Assembly: GCA_017988335.1 (NCBI GenBank)
Contig: JAGNRZ010000005.1
Span: 1-45,166, forward strand
Source of the DNA: Ferruginibacter sp.
GTDB lineage: Bacteria; Bacteroidota; Bacteroidia; Chitinophagales; Chitinophagaceae
Direction: 5' to 3'
Length of the DNA stretch: 45,166 nt
Below, one piece after another: positions 25,813 through 34,841 of the stretch. The translations under genes were made by a program, and so were the position numbers. Each line of letters opens with the position of its first letter. The first letter of the stretch is position 1. Under the pieces are notes generated by a model. That model saw nothing but the letters and a program-made list of their open reading frames with translations. It made no database searches and had not been told where the DNA came from.

Positions 25813-27864
25813 TTAAAACCGATACATAAACTGTAACTTAACTTCCGTTTTTCGATTGCCCTTAATTTCATCTAGTCCGCTACCAATAAGGGTTCTATCG
25901 GGGTTTATGGTTTGGGAAATTCTAAACCACATTGTTGCTTTTTTTCCTATGTCGTAATTTGCATTTAAATAGTATCTATAGCCCTTTTCGTAAAATACGG
26001 GGATACTAAAGCTATATAAAACATCATTTTCGTAAGCATAAAGCCTACTATTGTAGCCCTCAGTTTCAAAATATTGCAATCTTATGCTGGCAGAAAGGGG
26101 ATTTAGAGCAGGTTTATATGCAAAATCAATATAAGTTAAAAAGCCTTGTTCGGCGTTTATTCCTTTTTTATCAACCCACACCAATTCTACCCTATTACGT
26201 ATTGATAATGAACTACTTACTTTATAAACTGAATGAAAGCGAAAATTTTGCCTTGGTTGAGGTATTACAGGGTTAAGGGTCAATTCATTTGGATTAACAT
26301 TTATTGATTTAGACTCTGTTCTATATCTACCATATATTTCCAATTGTTTATTGGGTTTGTAGGTTAACTGTACTAAATAATCTGAACCTGCAGTAGGTGC
26401 ATCAACCCTGTACCTAAGCCACGGAAAACTATAAAAATCTGCGTAAGCATCTAATTTCCATGCCATTGCAGGTTTTATACTTATACCAGCAAACAAACCT
26501 TTTTCATTAGTGGGATAGGTACTTTCTGTAAAGGCATTAGTATATAAAGATTGATAACTGGGTTGAATATTGCGGTAAAACAAACTAATATCTACATTAT
26601 TGGCGGCACTTAGCAACATACCTTGCACAAAGGCTGTATATTTTTTTTGTGTAATAGCAGCTTCTCCAAAAAAATGAATGTTTTTAAAAGTGTAACTATA
26701 ATCAACACTATAATTACCAAAGGCTTTGCCAGCTAAAGCGTATTTATTATAGGGTTCAGCATCTTTTTGCAAAGGCAATTTAAATTGATATTGTATAGCG
26801 TTTACCCCTACATGTAAGTTATTAATTTGATACTGAAAATTACCGCCTACAGCTATTTGCCTTTGTACTCCTTTATCTGATACCTCACTTGCCGTACGGT
26901 GATAACCTGATGTTTGTAAAGATGAAACAAAATCGTCTTGTGTTTGGCTTGTATCGGCTACAAAATTGGCATCTATATTTTTATATGACCCAAAGATGGT
27001 ACCCTGCCATTTTTTTTTGCCTAGCGTAATTCCTACTCCTCTGTGAAAATTAATTTCTCCTGCTGAATTGTAAGGACGAAGCACACTGGCTTGCCTTTTT
27101 ATATTAGTTACATCTGGACTTTTTCTAAATGCCAAACTTTGCCATTGAGTAAGCCCCTGCCCCATGTTTACAGTAAAATCGCCAAGTGCCAATGCTTTTA
27201 CAATGCCTATGTTTCTGGCAAAAAAATGTACCGAGTAAAAATCGAAACCTGCCTTTTGCTGTCCTTTAAAAAATTGCTCCCCAGCATCTTTTTCACCTAC
27301 TAATCCATACTGCAATAAGTTTTTATAAACGTACTTATAACGTAAAAAAATTCTTTGTCTTGAGCCTTGATAAAAATTGGTGGCTTGTGAAGCATCTAGT
27401 TTAAATCCTTTGGCTTTTTCAAGCACTTGTGTTACTCTTAACAGCACACTATGCTCTCCTCCACTAAGTCGTTCTGCAAAGGAGTTTACTAAACTAATTT
27501 TATCACTAACAATTATGTATAGCCGAATTTTTTGAAGCGTTTCTACATCCATACCCGGCACTGCTTGTAGTTCATATATGGACACAAAATTTCCCATTAA
27601 TTGTCTATATGCTAATAAATTTTGAATTTGTATAGGGCTTAATACAAGCAGTTGATTAAGCTGAGCCTCATCAGCAGTATTAATATTTATAGGATGCTTT
27701 ACAAACTCTTGCATTTGCTGCATATAACTATCGTCTTCTGTTTCTACATCTTCGTTACCTTGAGTAATATTTTCCACTTGCTGTTCTGTAGTGGTGGTAG
27801 GCACTTCGGGAGTTTGGGAAAAGCAAATGAAAGGAAAAAAAATGAAAACGAAAGAAAGCCTCAC
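25813..27864 (-). CDS. Helix-hairpin-helix (ComEA-like) plus outer-membrane barrel-like protein
   Basis: About 683 residues from the GTG at 27864, which opens a convincing signal peptide (MRLSFVFIFFPFICFSQ). An acidic linker is followed by an HHH domain at about 58-121 (ININTADEAQLNQLL, LMGNFVSIYELQAVPGMD). The rest is beta-rich with many aromatic strands and ends KLQFMYRF, like an outer-membrane barrel. This architecture recurs in Bacteroidota without a known function. The open frame continues to ATG 27945 and ATG 28017, but that extension translates a dispersed hairpin repeat and lacks a clean signal peptide, so the start is uncertain. The upstream minus-strand neighbour encodes another outer-membrane barrel. 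Confidence 0.8.
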   Translation of the reverse strand: MRLSFVFIFFPFICFSQTPEVPTTTTEQQVENITQGNEDVETEDDSYMQQMQEFVKHPININTADEAQLNQLLVLSPIQIQNLLAYRQLMGNFVSIYELQAVPGMDVETLQKIRLYIIVSDKISLVNSFAERLSGGEHSVLLRVTQVLEKAKGFKLDASQATNFYQGSRQRIFLRYKYVYKNLLQYGLVGEKDAGEQFFKGQQKAGFDFYSVHFFARNIGIVKALALGDFTVNMGQGLTQWQSLAFRKSPDVTNIKRQASVLRPYNSAGEINFHRGVGITLGKKKWQGTIFGSYKNIDANFVADTSQTQDDFVSSLQTSGYHRTASEVSDKGVQRQIAVGGNFQYQINNLHVGVNAIQYQFKLPLQKDAEPYNKYALAGKAFGNYSVDYSYTFKNIHFFGEAAITQKKYTAFVQGMLLSAANNVDISLFYRNIQPSYQSLYTNAFTESTYPTNEKGLFAGISIKPAMAWKLDAYADFYSFPWLRYRVDAPTAGSDYLVQLTYKPNKQLEIYGRYRTESKSINVNPNELTLNPVIPQPRQNFRFHSVYKVSSSLSIRNRVELVWVDKKGINAEQGFLTYIDFAYKPALNPLSASIRLQYFETEGYNSRLYAYENDVLYSFSIPVFYEKGYRYYLNANYDIGKKATMWFRISQTINPDRTLIGSGLDEIKGNRKTEVKLQFMYRF

Positions 27865-27917
27865 CCCAACCCCTCTCCATCCTTCGACTACGCTCAGGAG
27901 AGGGTACTGGAAGATAA
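27859..27917. repeat. Copy of dispersed hairpin element (long-loop form) at the 5' end of a CDS
   Basis: Stem CCCTCTCC (27871-27878) / GGAGAGGG (27897-27904) with an 18-base loop ending in CGACTACGCTCA. Flanks CCTCACCCCAA and TACTGGAAGA match those of the copy at 14327-14368. It overlaps the GTG start at 27864 and is open in the reading frame of the following protein. Confidence 0.75.
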
Positions 27918-28107
27918 TTTTGCAACAATTAAAAAGTAGCTTCATCAAACCGAACAAAAAAGTCCTAAACGATGTAGTTAATGTTGAATAATGATATATA
28001 GTACAAGTGAGATTCATTTTTTTCTTTTTACGAAAAAGTAAAAAATTAATTAAATTTCATTTACAACGATGCTTAATAGTAGTTCTACAGTTTGTTAAAT
28101 AATATTT

Positions 28108-28935
28108 TTACTTTTCGTTTTTGTTACTTCCAAAATTAGTTAGCAGCATTAATCCTGGAGAAAACCCCAATTGTGGATGATAACTACCAGCTACATCTAA
28201 ACGAAGATTCTTCCAGCTTAAGCCTACGCCTGCATAAGCAGTAGTGCTTTCACTCATAAAGCCTGCTCTTGCAAAAAACTGTTTTGCAAACTGATATTGA
28301 AATCCAGCTACTAGATTAACTGGTTTGTCTTCCTCCTTTACAATTTCGGTACTTATAAAAAAATCATCCGAAGCATCGTACCCAAAACCCAGTTTATATG
28401 CAGATGCTAGTTTTTCGCCATCGCTATTATTTAATTTTCCACCTACTGGATTGTACACATGAAAACCGCCGTTTAATTTATCGGTTAAGTGCATAATAGC
28501 TCCTGCTTCAAAAAAAATGGCAGAAGCATTACCATAAACAGGTACTTTATACCCATAATAATTAAACTGCACTCCTACATCTAACTTTTTACCCAAACTT
28601 CTGCCGTAGGCAAGTCCAATTTTATTTTCATTAAAATTTTTAAACCCAGCGTAGTTAAGAGATAACCCAAAATTACCCAGCTTAGTGGGAATGGCTGCTG
28701 CGGCTGCATAAGAGCTAGTAGCTGCTAATAAAAAACGACGTTCGCCAAAAACGCCTACAGATGCTTTTTTAGTAGCTGCCAATGCCGCTTGATTGGACGT
28801 AAATGAAAAAGCATCGTTTTGTTTGGTACTATAAGCACTAACGCCTATATAGGGCAAAGCTACAGCATATCTTAACGATTGGCTCATTAATTGCTGAGCC
28901 AATAATAAATTAAAAAGTATTAATAATTTTCGCAA
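28108..28935 (-). CDS. Outer-membrane beta-barrel protein, PorV/PorQ-like
   Basis: 275 residues. Signal peptide 1-18 (ends LMSQ), then alternating amphipathic strands throughout (LGNFGLSLNYAGFKNF, DVGVQFNYYGYKVPV, GNASAIFFEAGAIMH, AYAGVGLSWKNLRLDVAG). The opening ALPYIGVSAYSTKQNDAFSFTSNQAALA resembles the N-terminus of PorV/PorQ and FadL-like barrels, where N-Q-A-A-L-A is common. The start is a TTG; no in-frame ATG gives the signal peptide. The exact family is uncertain. Divergent from folD across 87 bases; a near-consensus -7 element (TATCTTAG) lies at 28962-28955. Confidence 0.7.
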   Translation of the reverse strand: MRKLLILFNLLLAQQLMSQSLRYAVALPYIGVSAYSTKQNDAFSFTSNQAALAATKKASVGVFGERRFLLAATSSYAAAAAIPTKLGNFGLSLNYAGFKNFNENKIGLAYGRSLGKKLDVGVQFNYYGYKVPVYGNASAIFFEAGAIMHLTDKLNGGFHVYNPVGGKLNNSDGEKLASAYKLGFGYDASDDFFISTEIVKEEDKPVNLVAGFQYQFAKQFFARAGFMSESTTAYAGVGLSWKNLRLDVAGSYHPQLGFSPGLMLLTNFGSNKNEK

Positions 28936-29010
28936 TGCAGTTATATTTATTGGACTAAGATAGTGATTTTTAATAGTTTGATAACAAAAGGAAATTAAGG
29001 AATAGTTAAG

Positions 29011-29018
29011 TACTTTTG
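29011..29018 (+). promoter_or_regulatory. folD -7 promoter element, probably leaderless
   Basis: TACTTTTG, perfect TAnnTTTG, four bases (CGGC) before the folD ATG. Confidence 0.6.
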
Positions 29019-29022
29019 CGGC

Positions 29023-29904
29023 ATGAAAATTTTAGATGGCAAAGTTGTTTCTCAATCGGTTAAAGAAACCCTAATTGCTAAAACAAATGTATTAAAAAAA
29101 GAGGGCAAAAAAACTCCGCATTTGGCAGCCATATTAGTAGGCAATAACGGTGCTAGTGAAACTTATGTAGCCAGCAAAGTAAAAACTTGTGCCGAAATAG
29201 GGTTTAAAAGTACTTTAATAAGGCTTGAAGATAATATAGATGAAAACACCTTGTTGCAAACTATAGAAAAACTAAATGAAGATGAAGATGTAGATGGTAT
29301 TTTAGTTCAATTACCATTACCCAAACATTTTAATGAAGAAAAAATAATTAGTGCTATTCATCCACAAAAAGATGTTGATGGTTTTCATCCTACTAGTGTG
29401 GGCAAAATGGTGCAAGGGCTGCCCACATTTATAGCTGCCACACCTTATGGAATTATGCTTATGCTTGAGCATTACAATATTGAAACTAGCGGCAAGCATG
29501 CAGTAGTAATTGGCAGAAGTAATATTGTAGGAAGGCCAATGAGTATATTATTAAGTCAGAATAATAAATATGGCAATTGCACAGTAACAGTATGCCATAG
29601 CCGAAGTAATAATTTAAAAGAAATATGCTTGCAAGCAGATATTATTGTAGCTGCACTTGGCATACCTGGGTTTTTAAAAGAAGATATGGTGAAAGACGGT
29701 GCAATTGTAATTGATGTAGGCATTACTAGAGTAGTTGATGCTACCAAAAAAAGTGGATTTGCCATTAAAGGAGATGTTGATTTTGAAAATGTAGCACCAA
29801 AGTGTAGTTATATAACACCAGTGCCTGGTGGCGTAGGTTTAATGACAATTGGTGCATTGATGATGAACACTTTTAATGCAGCACAGTTAAGAAGTAAAAT
29901 TTAA
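29023..29904 (+). CDS. folD: FolD, methylenetetrahydrofolate dehydrogenase/cyclohydrolase
   Basis: 293 residues, the usual length. It converts 5,10-methylene-THF to 10-formyl-THF in the cytoplasm using NADP. Key residues: Y48 and K52 in the YxxxK pair ([10 protein letters not shown]), the VQLPLPKH loop, [13 protein letters not shown] with the folate-contacting Asp, and the nucleotide-binding [14 protein letters not shown]. The [16 protein letters not shown]-terminal block is intact. First gene of a two-gene operon with queE. Confidence 0.96.
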   Translation: MKILDGKVVSQSVKETLIAKTNVLKKEGKKTPHLAAILVGNNGASETYVASKVKTCAEIGFKSTLIRLEDNIDENTLLQTIEKLNEDEDVDGILVQLPLPKHFNEEKIISAIHPQKDVDGFHPTSVGKMVQGLPTFIAATPYGIMLMLEHYNIETSGKHAVVIGRSNIVGRPMSILLSQNNKYGNCTVTVCHSRSNNLKEICLQADIIVAALGIPGFLKEDMVKDGAIVIDVGITRVVDATKKSGFAIKGDVDFENVAPKCSYITPVPGGVGLMTIGALMMNTFNAAQLRSKI

Positions 29905-29913
29905 AAATTGTTA

Positions 29914-30534
29914 ATGGCCAACAACCAATCTATAACTGCCACTCTTCCTGTAATGGAGCATTTTTATACGCTACAGGGCGAAGGCTACCACCAAGGTAAG
30001 GCTGCATATTTTATACGCCTTGGCGGCTGTGATGTGGGCTGTGTGTGGTGTGATGTGAAAGACAGTTGGGATGCAAGTAAACATCCTTTATTTAATATCG
30101 AAGATTTAATATCGAATATTTTAAACACACCTGCCAAGTTGGTTGTAATTACTGGTGGTGAACCTTTAATGCACAATTTAAATGAACTTACTTATGCATT
30201 AAAACAACAAGGCTTACAAACTAATATTGAAACAAGCGGTAGTCATCCTTTAACAGGCACATGGGATTGGATATGTCTTTCTCCTAAAAAATTTAAAGCC
30301 CCATTACCCGAAATTTTACCATTGGCAAATGAGTTAAAAATTGTAGTGTATAATAAAAGTGATTTTGCTTGGGCTGAAAAATATGCTGCTTTAATTAACC
30401 CTACTTGCAAATTATATTTACAACCAGAGTGGGATAAAGCTAATGAAATTACTCCATTGATTGTTGAATATATAAAAGCAAATCCAATGTGGGAGTTAAG
30501 TTTGCAAATGCATAAGTATATAAATGTGCCGTAG
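29914..30534 (+). CDS. queE: 7-carboxy-7-deazaguanine synthase (QueE), radical SAM
   Basis: 206 residues from ATG 29914, nine bases after the folD stop; a TTG six bases earlier is possible but less likely. It converts 6-carboxy-tetrahydropterin to 7-carboxy-7-deazaguanine for queuosine. The radical-SAM cluster motif is C39-x3-C43-x2-C46 (GGCDVGCVWCD). The N-terminal EHFYTLQGEGYHQGKAAYFIR and the ITGGEPL SAM-binding block follow the family. Other que genes are not in the window. Confidence 0.93.
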   Translation: MANNQSITATLPVMEHFYTLQGEGYHQGKAAYFIRLGGCDVGCVWCDVKDSWDASKHPLFNIEDLISNILNTPAKLVVITGGEPLMHNLNELTYALKQQGLQTNIETSGSHPLTGTWDWICLSPKKFKAPLPEILPLANELKIVVYNKSDFAWAEKYAALINPTCKLYLQPEWDKANEITPLIVEYIKANPMWELSLQMHKYINVP

Positions 30535-30548
30535 AGGTAGAACGCCGA

Positions 30549-30573
30549 CCTGTCTGCCGATAGGCAGGTTTTT
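30549..30573 (+). terminator. Probable terminator after queE
   Basis: CTGCC / GGCAG stem around GATA, extendable by two wobble pairs, followed by five T (30569-30573). The same sequence type also resembles a dispersed short repeat. Confidence 0.5.
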
Positions 30574-30691
30574 ATGATTTGATATGATTAAATAAGATTT
30601 TCTTTCTTTTTTATGCAGTATATTTTATTTTATAACATTCCTTTAGATATTGTCGTCGTAAATTTTCGTTATTTTACTTCAAATTCAATTC

Positions 30692-32614
30692 ATGCTTCCA
30701 TTGCTAAAATATATTCTATCATTTATAATTATTAATTTTTCATTTTTAATTACCTCCGCACAATGGTATGATGTGGAGAACGTAAATAAGAAAGCAGTAG
30801 CCCTACATGAACAAGCTTATGAAAAAGCTAAGGAATCTAAGTATGACGAAGCCATTCAAAAAATAAATGAAGCCATAATTATTGATGCAAAATATGTTGA
30901 TGCTTATTTAAGTAGAGCAGGTGTGTATGCCGATTTAAAAAACTACACCAACTCGGTAAATGATTTTGAAAAAGCATTTACGTTAGATTCTATTTACACA
31001 AAACATTATAAACTTCCTTACTCAATATCATTAGCTGCTTTAGGCAAATTTGATAAATCCTTAACTGCAATAAATAGTTTTTTATTAATCCCCAATTTAA
31101 ATGAGCAAAGCATAAAAGCTGCTACCTATCGAAAAAGCACATACGAATTTGCAATAGAAATGCAAAAGCAAAATAAAAACAGCAACTATTTATTTACTCC
31201 TGTAAACTTAGGCGATAGCATTAATACAAAAGAGTTTGAGTATTTTCCTTCGTTAACCATTGATGGTAAAAAAATGATTTTTACTAGAATGCAAAACGAA
31301 GATGAAGATTTTTACGAAAGTAATTTTATCAATAACAAATGGAGCAAAGCCAAGCCATTAACAGGTAAGGTAAATACCAACTTAAATGAAGGTGCCCAAA
31401 ACATATCGCAAGATGGTGAACTACTAGTTTTTACAGGATGTAACTACCCAGAAGGTGAGGGTAGCTGTGATTTATATTACTCTTTAAAAACAAAAAATGG
31501 GTGGAGTGAACCACTTAATATGGGGCGTAGCATAAATACAGAATTTTGGGAAAGTACTCCCAGCATTTCTCCAGATAAAGCAATCATTTATTTTACAAGC
31601 AATAGACCTGGTGGCTTTGGTGGTAAAGATATTTGGGCTGCCTTTTTATTGCCTAATGGCAAATATGGTAATGTGCAAAATTTAGGAGAAGCAGTAAATA
31701 CTAGTGGCGATGAAACCTGCCCTTTTATGCATGCAGATAATGAAAATTTATTTTTTAGCAGCACAGGGCATACTGGATATGGCATGGGTGATTTATTTGT
31801 AACCAAAAGAGTTACCGATAGCACTTGGCAAATGGCAAAAAATTTAGGTTACCCTATCAATACTATTCATGATGAAGCTGCATTAATAGTAGCTTCCAAT
31901 GGTAGTACTGCCTATTACTCTAGCGATGCCAACAACAACTCAAAGGGTGGTATTGATATATATAGTTTTGAACTAAGAGATGATATAAAAGCTACAAAAA
32001 CATTATGGGTAAAAGGCAAAGTATTTGATAAAAAAACACTGCAAGGCCTACCTAGTACTGTAGAACTTTTTGAAATAGCATCTAAGCGATTGTTAAATAA
32101 AATAAGAACAGATGAAAACGGCAATTACTTAGTTACTTTACCTGTAGGCAAAGAATACATTTTTAACGTAAATAGAAAAGGGTATTTATTTTTTTCTGAT
32201 AATTTTTCATTAACAACTCTTACTGACTCTATTGCCACAAAAGATATTCCATTACTGCCAATTACTACTGGAGCAAATATTATTTTAAAAAATATCTTTT
32301 TTGATACTAAACAATTTGCACTAAAATCAACATCATTAATTGAATTAGATAAAATAGTACAGTTACTAAATGAAAACCCTAAATTAAAAATACAAATTAG
32401 TGGTCATACCGATAATGTGGGCAAACCAAAAGACAATTTGTTATTGAGTAATAATAGAGTTAAGTCTGTAATTAATTATTTGATTTCAAAAGAAATAGTA
32501 GCCACAAGGCTTGTTGGCAAAGGCTTTGGAAGTACAAAGCCTATTGCAAACAATACTACAGAATTAGGTAAAGCTCAAAATAGAAGAACTGAATTAACTG
32601 TAATTAGTAATTAA
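30692..32614 (+). CDS. PorE-like T9SS accessory lipoprotein-type protein: TPR, PD40 propeller, CRD and OmpA domains
   Basis: 640 residues with the same domain order known for PorE of the type IX secretion system: signal peptide (1-23), TPR units (about 34-125), a PD40/WD40-like propeller (about 175-420, with repeated GWSEPLNMG, SPDKAIIYFTSNRPGG and STAYYSSDANN blocks), a carboxypeptidase-regulatory-like domain (about 428-505) and a C-terminal OmpA peptidoglycan-binding domain (about 520-640, with ISGHTDNVGK and QNRRTEL). PorE anchors the T9SS to peptidoglycan; many paralogs in Bacteroidota have other or unknown roles. No lipobox was seen here, unlike some family members. The gene is convergent with the next operon, abutting it with no spacer. 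Confidence 0.85.
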   Translation: MLPLLKYILSFIIINFSFLITSAQWYDVENVNKKAVALHEQAYEKAKESKYDEAIQKINEAIIIDAKYVDAYLSRAGVYADLKNYTNSVNDFEKAFTLDSIYTKHYKLPYSISLAALGKFDKSLTAINSFLLIPNLNEQSIKAATYRKSTYEFAIEMQKQNKNSNYLFTPVNLGDSINTKEFEYFPSLTIDGKKMIFTRMQNEDEDFYESNFINNKWSKAKPLTGKVNTNLNEGAQNISQDGELLVFTGCNYPEGEGSCDLYYSLKTKNGWSEPLNMGRSINTEFWESTPSISPDKAIIYFTSNRPGGFGGKDIWAAFLLPNGKYGNVQNLGEAVNTSGDETCPFMHADNENLFFSSTGHTGYGMGDLFVTKRVTDSTWQMAKNLGYPINTIHDEAALIVASNGSTAYYSSDANNNSKGGIDIYSFELRDDIKATKTLWVKGKVFDKKTLQGLPSTVELFEIASKRLLNKIRTDENGNYLVTLPVGKEYIFNVNRKGYLFFSDNFSLTTLTDSIATKDIPLLPITTGANIILKNIFFDTKQFALKSTSLIELDKIVQLLNENPKLKIQISGHTDNVGKPKDNLLLSNNRVKSVINYLISKEIVATRLVGKGFGSTKPIANNTTELGKAQNRRTELTVISN

Positions 32615-33904
32615 TTATTTCATCTCACCACAATCCGCCATGTGGTAATCATTCTTATCTACAAATGCTTTACCATAAGTACCCCCACCATTATATTGCT
32701 GGCGTAAACCAAACCCTTGAAAATAGCAAGTTTTGCCATTAGCAAATTTTACAAAAATGGTGTACCATTGGTTACTATATCTATAAATTGGAATACCATA
32801 ATTATTATTTACTGTTGTCCAACCTCCGCCTGAAGGCGATGCATGCAATTTTACAATAGTATGTGGTTCTAGCTTAGGAGAAAAACTAGTTTCATACATA
32901 TTAATAAGCTGTGCTTGAGATAAGCCCATTGCTAAGGCAGAAGATTTTTCATTCCATTGCTTTGGCAATGCCGTGATGGCATTTTTCTTAGCCGCATTTT
33001 GTAAATCATTTATCTTGTCAGCCTTTTCAAGTATAGTTGCTGCATCTTTTGCAGAAAAATTATAATCAAAAAAATTAGCATACTCTATGTCTTTGCCATA
33101 TACAGGTTTTCCCCAATCATCTACCATTTCATTTGATACAAAAACGCCAACTTTATAATCACCATTTCGTTTAAATACATATTGATTATGATTTCTAGCG
33201 AAAGTGCCTGTATAAAAATTGCTTTGTTTTCCTTGAGAAAAATTAGAAAGATTTGGCATTATATCAAATGTTATTGATTTACTATTTGCTTGAGCTGTTG
33301 TTAGTTTAAATTTTTCTATAGCTGCAAATTTGTTTATCTTATCCTCTACATCGTCATACAATACAAAGCTTAACATAATTCCATCATCATTATCGGCTAG
33401 TTTTAAAGCATCCCTTAATGTTCCTTTTGTAGCAGTAATTTTTGCATAAATATCGTTGGCAGATGTAAAGCTGCTTGCAATAACTTCTTCTCCTCCTGCA
33501 AATGTTTTGTTCGAAAAGGTAATGACTAAATCGTTGTTTACAGGTTCTGTTATTGCCTCTAATTCAGCATAATCTTTTGCAAAATGATATGCACCCTTTT
33601 CGACAGATTTACGCAAATGTGTATATGGAGAAAAGGTGGTTTTTCTATCTTTAAAATCCGAAACAGTATAGTTTGAGCCTCCTGAGCTATAGCCATATTG
33701 TTGATCATATAAGTAAAACGTATTTGAGCTACCATATACTTTTTCGGCAATATTATCATTTGATTTTACCGCCTCATTATTTGTATTTGACGAAGCTTTC
33801 TTTTCATTTACTTTATCTTTTGCTTTTTTTAAGAGACCACCCAATTGTGCTTGTGTAGTTATTACAGCAAAAAGAATTACAATTGAAAGAGATATTTTTT
33901 TCAT
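32615..33904 (-). CDS. Unrecognised secreted protein, last gene of the eight-gene envelope operon
   Basis: 429 residues. Signal peptide 1-19 (ends TTQAQ), a Lys-rich, helix-prone segment (LLKKAKDKVNEKKA, about 23-36) as seen near the N-terminus of many Bacteroidota envelope proteins, a long central region (about 60-290) without motifs, and a C-terminal part with SPSGGGWTTVNNNYGIPIYR and an aromatic WYTIFVKF strand followed by CYFQGFGLRQQYNGGGTYG. No catalytic motif. It is 27 bases downstream of the preceding gene and its stop abuts that of the PorE-like gene. Confidence 0.75.
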   Translation of the reverse strand: MKKISLSIVILFAVITTQAQLGGLLKKAKDKVNEKKASSNTNNEAVKSNDNIAEKVYGSSNTFYLYDQQYGYSSGGSNYTVSDFKDRKTTFSPYTHLRKSVEKGAYHFAKDYAELEAITEPVNNDLVITFSNKTFAGGEEVIASSFTSANDIYAKITATKGTLRDALKLADNDDGIMLSFVLYDDVEDKINKFAAIEKFKLTTAQANSKSITFDIMPNLSNFSQGKQSNFYTGTFARNHNQYVFKRNGDYKVGVFVSNEMVDDWGKPVYGKDIEYANFFDYNFSAKDAATILEKADKINDLQNAAKKNAITALPKQWNEKSSALAMGLSQAQLINMYETSFSPKLEPHTIVKLHASPSGGGWTTVNNNYGIPIYRYSNQWYTIFVKFANGKTCYFQGFGLRQQYNGGGTYGKAFVDKNDYHMADCGEMK

Positions 33905-33931
33905 TTCTATTAATTTATGTTGGGTTATAAA

Positions 33932-34387
33932 TTAGTTTACTTTACCCTTACAATCAGTTGGGAAAAGGCAACAACAGATTGGGCAAATTGTATTTGTACA
34001 AATTTGGTTTAAAGCTTTAATAAGCATTTTTGAAGATGCAAATATTTCACCTCCATCATTAGGGTCGGCACTAAATTTTTCACCACCATCTTTTGTTGTA
34101 TAACCTATACCCAAAGCCTTAATATAAATAGTAGCTTGTTTAATAAAAGATTTATACTCTGCATTTTTCCATGTAGAAGCTGCATTTGCTGTTTTTAACA
34201 ATCTTACAAATGATTTTGTGTTTGAATCTAACCCTCTACTTTTATTTTCGGTAATACTCAAGGCTATTTTTTGTAAGTGTGTTAAAATTGCTTTGTCTGG
34301 CTTTGCAATAAGCGTTGGTTTTGCTACTTGGCCAAATGCTACAGTATTTATCAAAACAACATAGAGAATAATTATAATTTTTTTCAT
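33932..34387 (-). CDS. Unrecognised secreted protein with C-terminal cysteine cluster
   Basis: 151 residues from ATG 34387, which gives a clean signal peptide (MKKIIIILYVVLINTVAFGQ). The frame is open further upstream to 34534, but that would overlap the next gene and hides the signal peptide. The C-terminus CTNTICPICCCLFPTDCKG packs seven cysteines into about 20 residues, suggesting disulfides or metal binding. Gaps of 25 and 27 bases to its neighbours place it inside the operon. Confidence 0.75.
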   Translation of the reverse strand: MKKIIIILYVVLINTVAFGQVAKPTLIAKPDKAILTHLQKIALSITENKSRGLDSNTKSFVRLLKTANAASTWKNAEYKSFIKQATIYIKALGIGYTTKDGGEKFSADPNDGGEIFASSKMLIKALNQICTNTICPICCCLFPTDCKGKVN

Positions 34388-34412
34388 GTTTTTAAATTTT
34401 AATTTTATTAAT

Positions 34413-34823
34413 TTATTTACCGCCACAAACAAAGTAGCAAAGAAACCCTCCATCTTTATCCTTATAATCATAAGCAATTGCAATGTTATTATCTCTATAA
34501 ATAGCCAATTGCGGATCTGTTTTATATTTTTCATTCATGGATGTTTCCATACTAGTTTTAAATTTTTTCAAATCCACTGCTTTATTACTTACAGCATGTA
34601 CCGTGTAATGGAATGTTATTAAATATTCGTTAAAAACAGTAGCACTATCTAATCTTGTCATTTCATCAACTGGCATGGGGCATTTTTTGTTTATCTCTTT
34701 TGCTACGGCAAAAAGATTACTGTTTACTGTGTTACCTGTTGCTCCACCTGCTTTATTTGAGGTAGAGTTGGAACAACTAAATAGTATAACTGCTGCGAAT
34801 AATAAGGCAATTGTTTTTTTCAT
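34413..34823 (-). CDS. Small unrecognised lipoprotein
   Basis: 136 residues. Lipobox ILFSC with C17, then a Ser/Gly/Asn-rich linker (SNSTSNKAGGATGN). The globular part includes INKKCPMPVDEMTRLDSATV and ends KDGGFLCYFVCGGK. The middle resembles small lipoproteins with a CPMPVDEMTRLD-like motif found in Bacteroidota, but no function is assigned. The two C-terminal Cys could pair. It lies 18 bases after the preceding lipoprotein gene. Confidence 0.75.
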   Translation of the reverse strand: MKKTIALLFAAVILFSCSNSTSNKAGGATGNTVNSNLFAVAKEINKKCPMPVDEMTRLDSATVFNEYLITFHYTVHAVSNKAVDLKKFKTSMETSMNEKYKTDPQLAIYRDNNIAIAYDYKDKDGGFLCYFVCGGK

Positions 34824-34841
34824 ATTTACATTATTTAAAAA

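Noticed and set aside
27652..27991. Plus-strand open frames at the 5' end of the HHH protein gene
   Set aside because: They run antisense to the signal-peptide and repeat region and encode low-complexity sequence.
33932..34534. A longer reading of the Cys-cluster gene, starting at 34534
   Set aside because: It overlaps the neighbouring lipoprotein gene by about 120 bases and buries a clear signal peptide that begins at ATG 34387.
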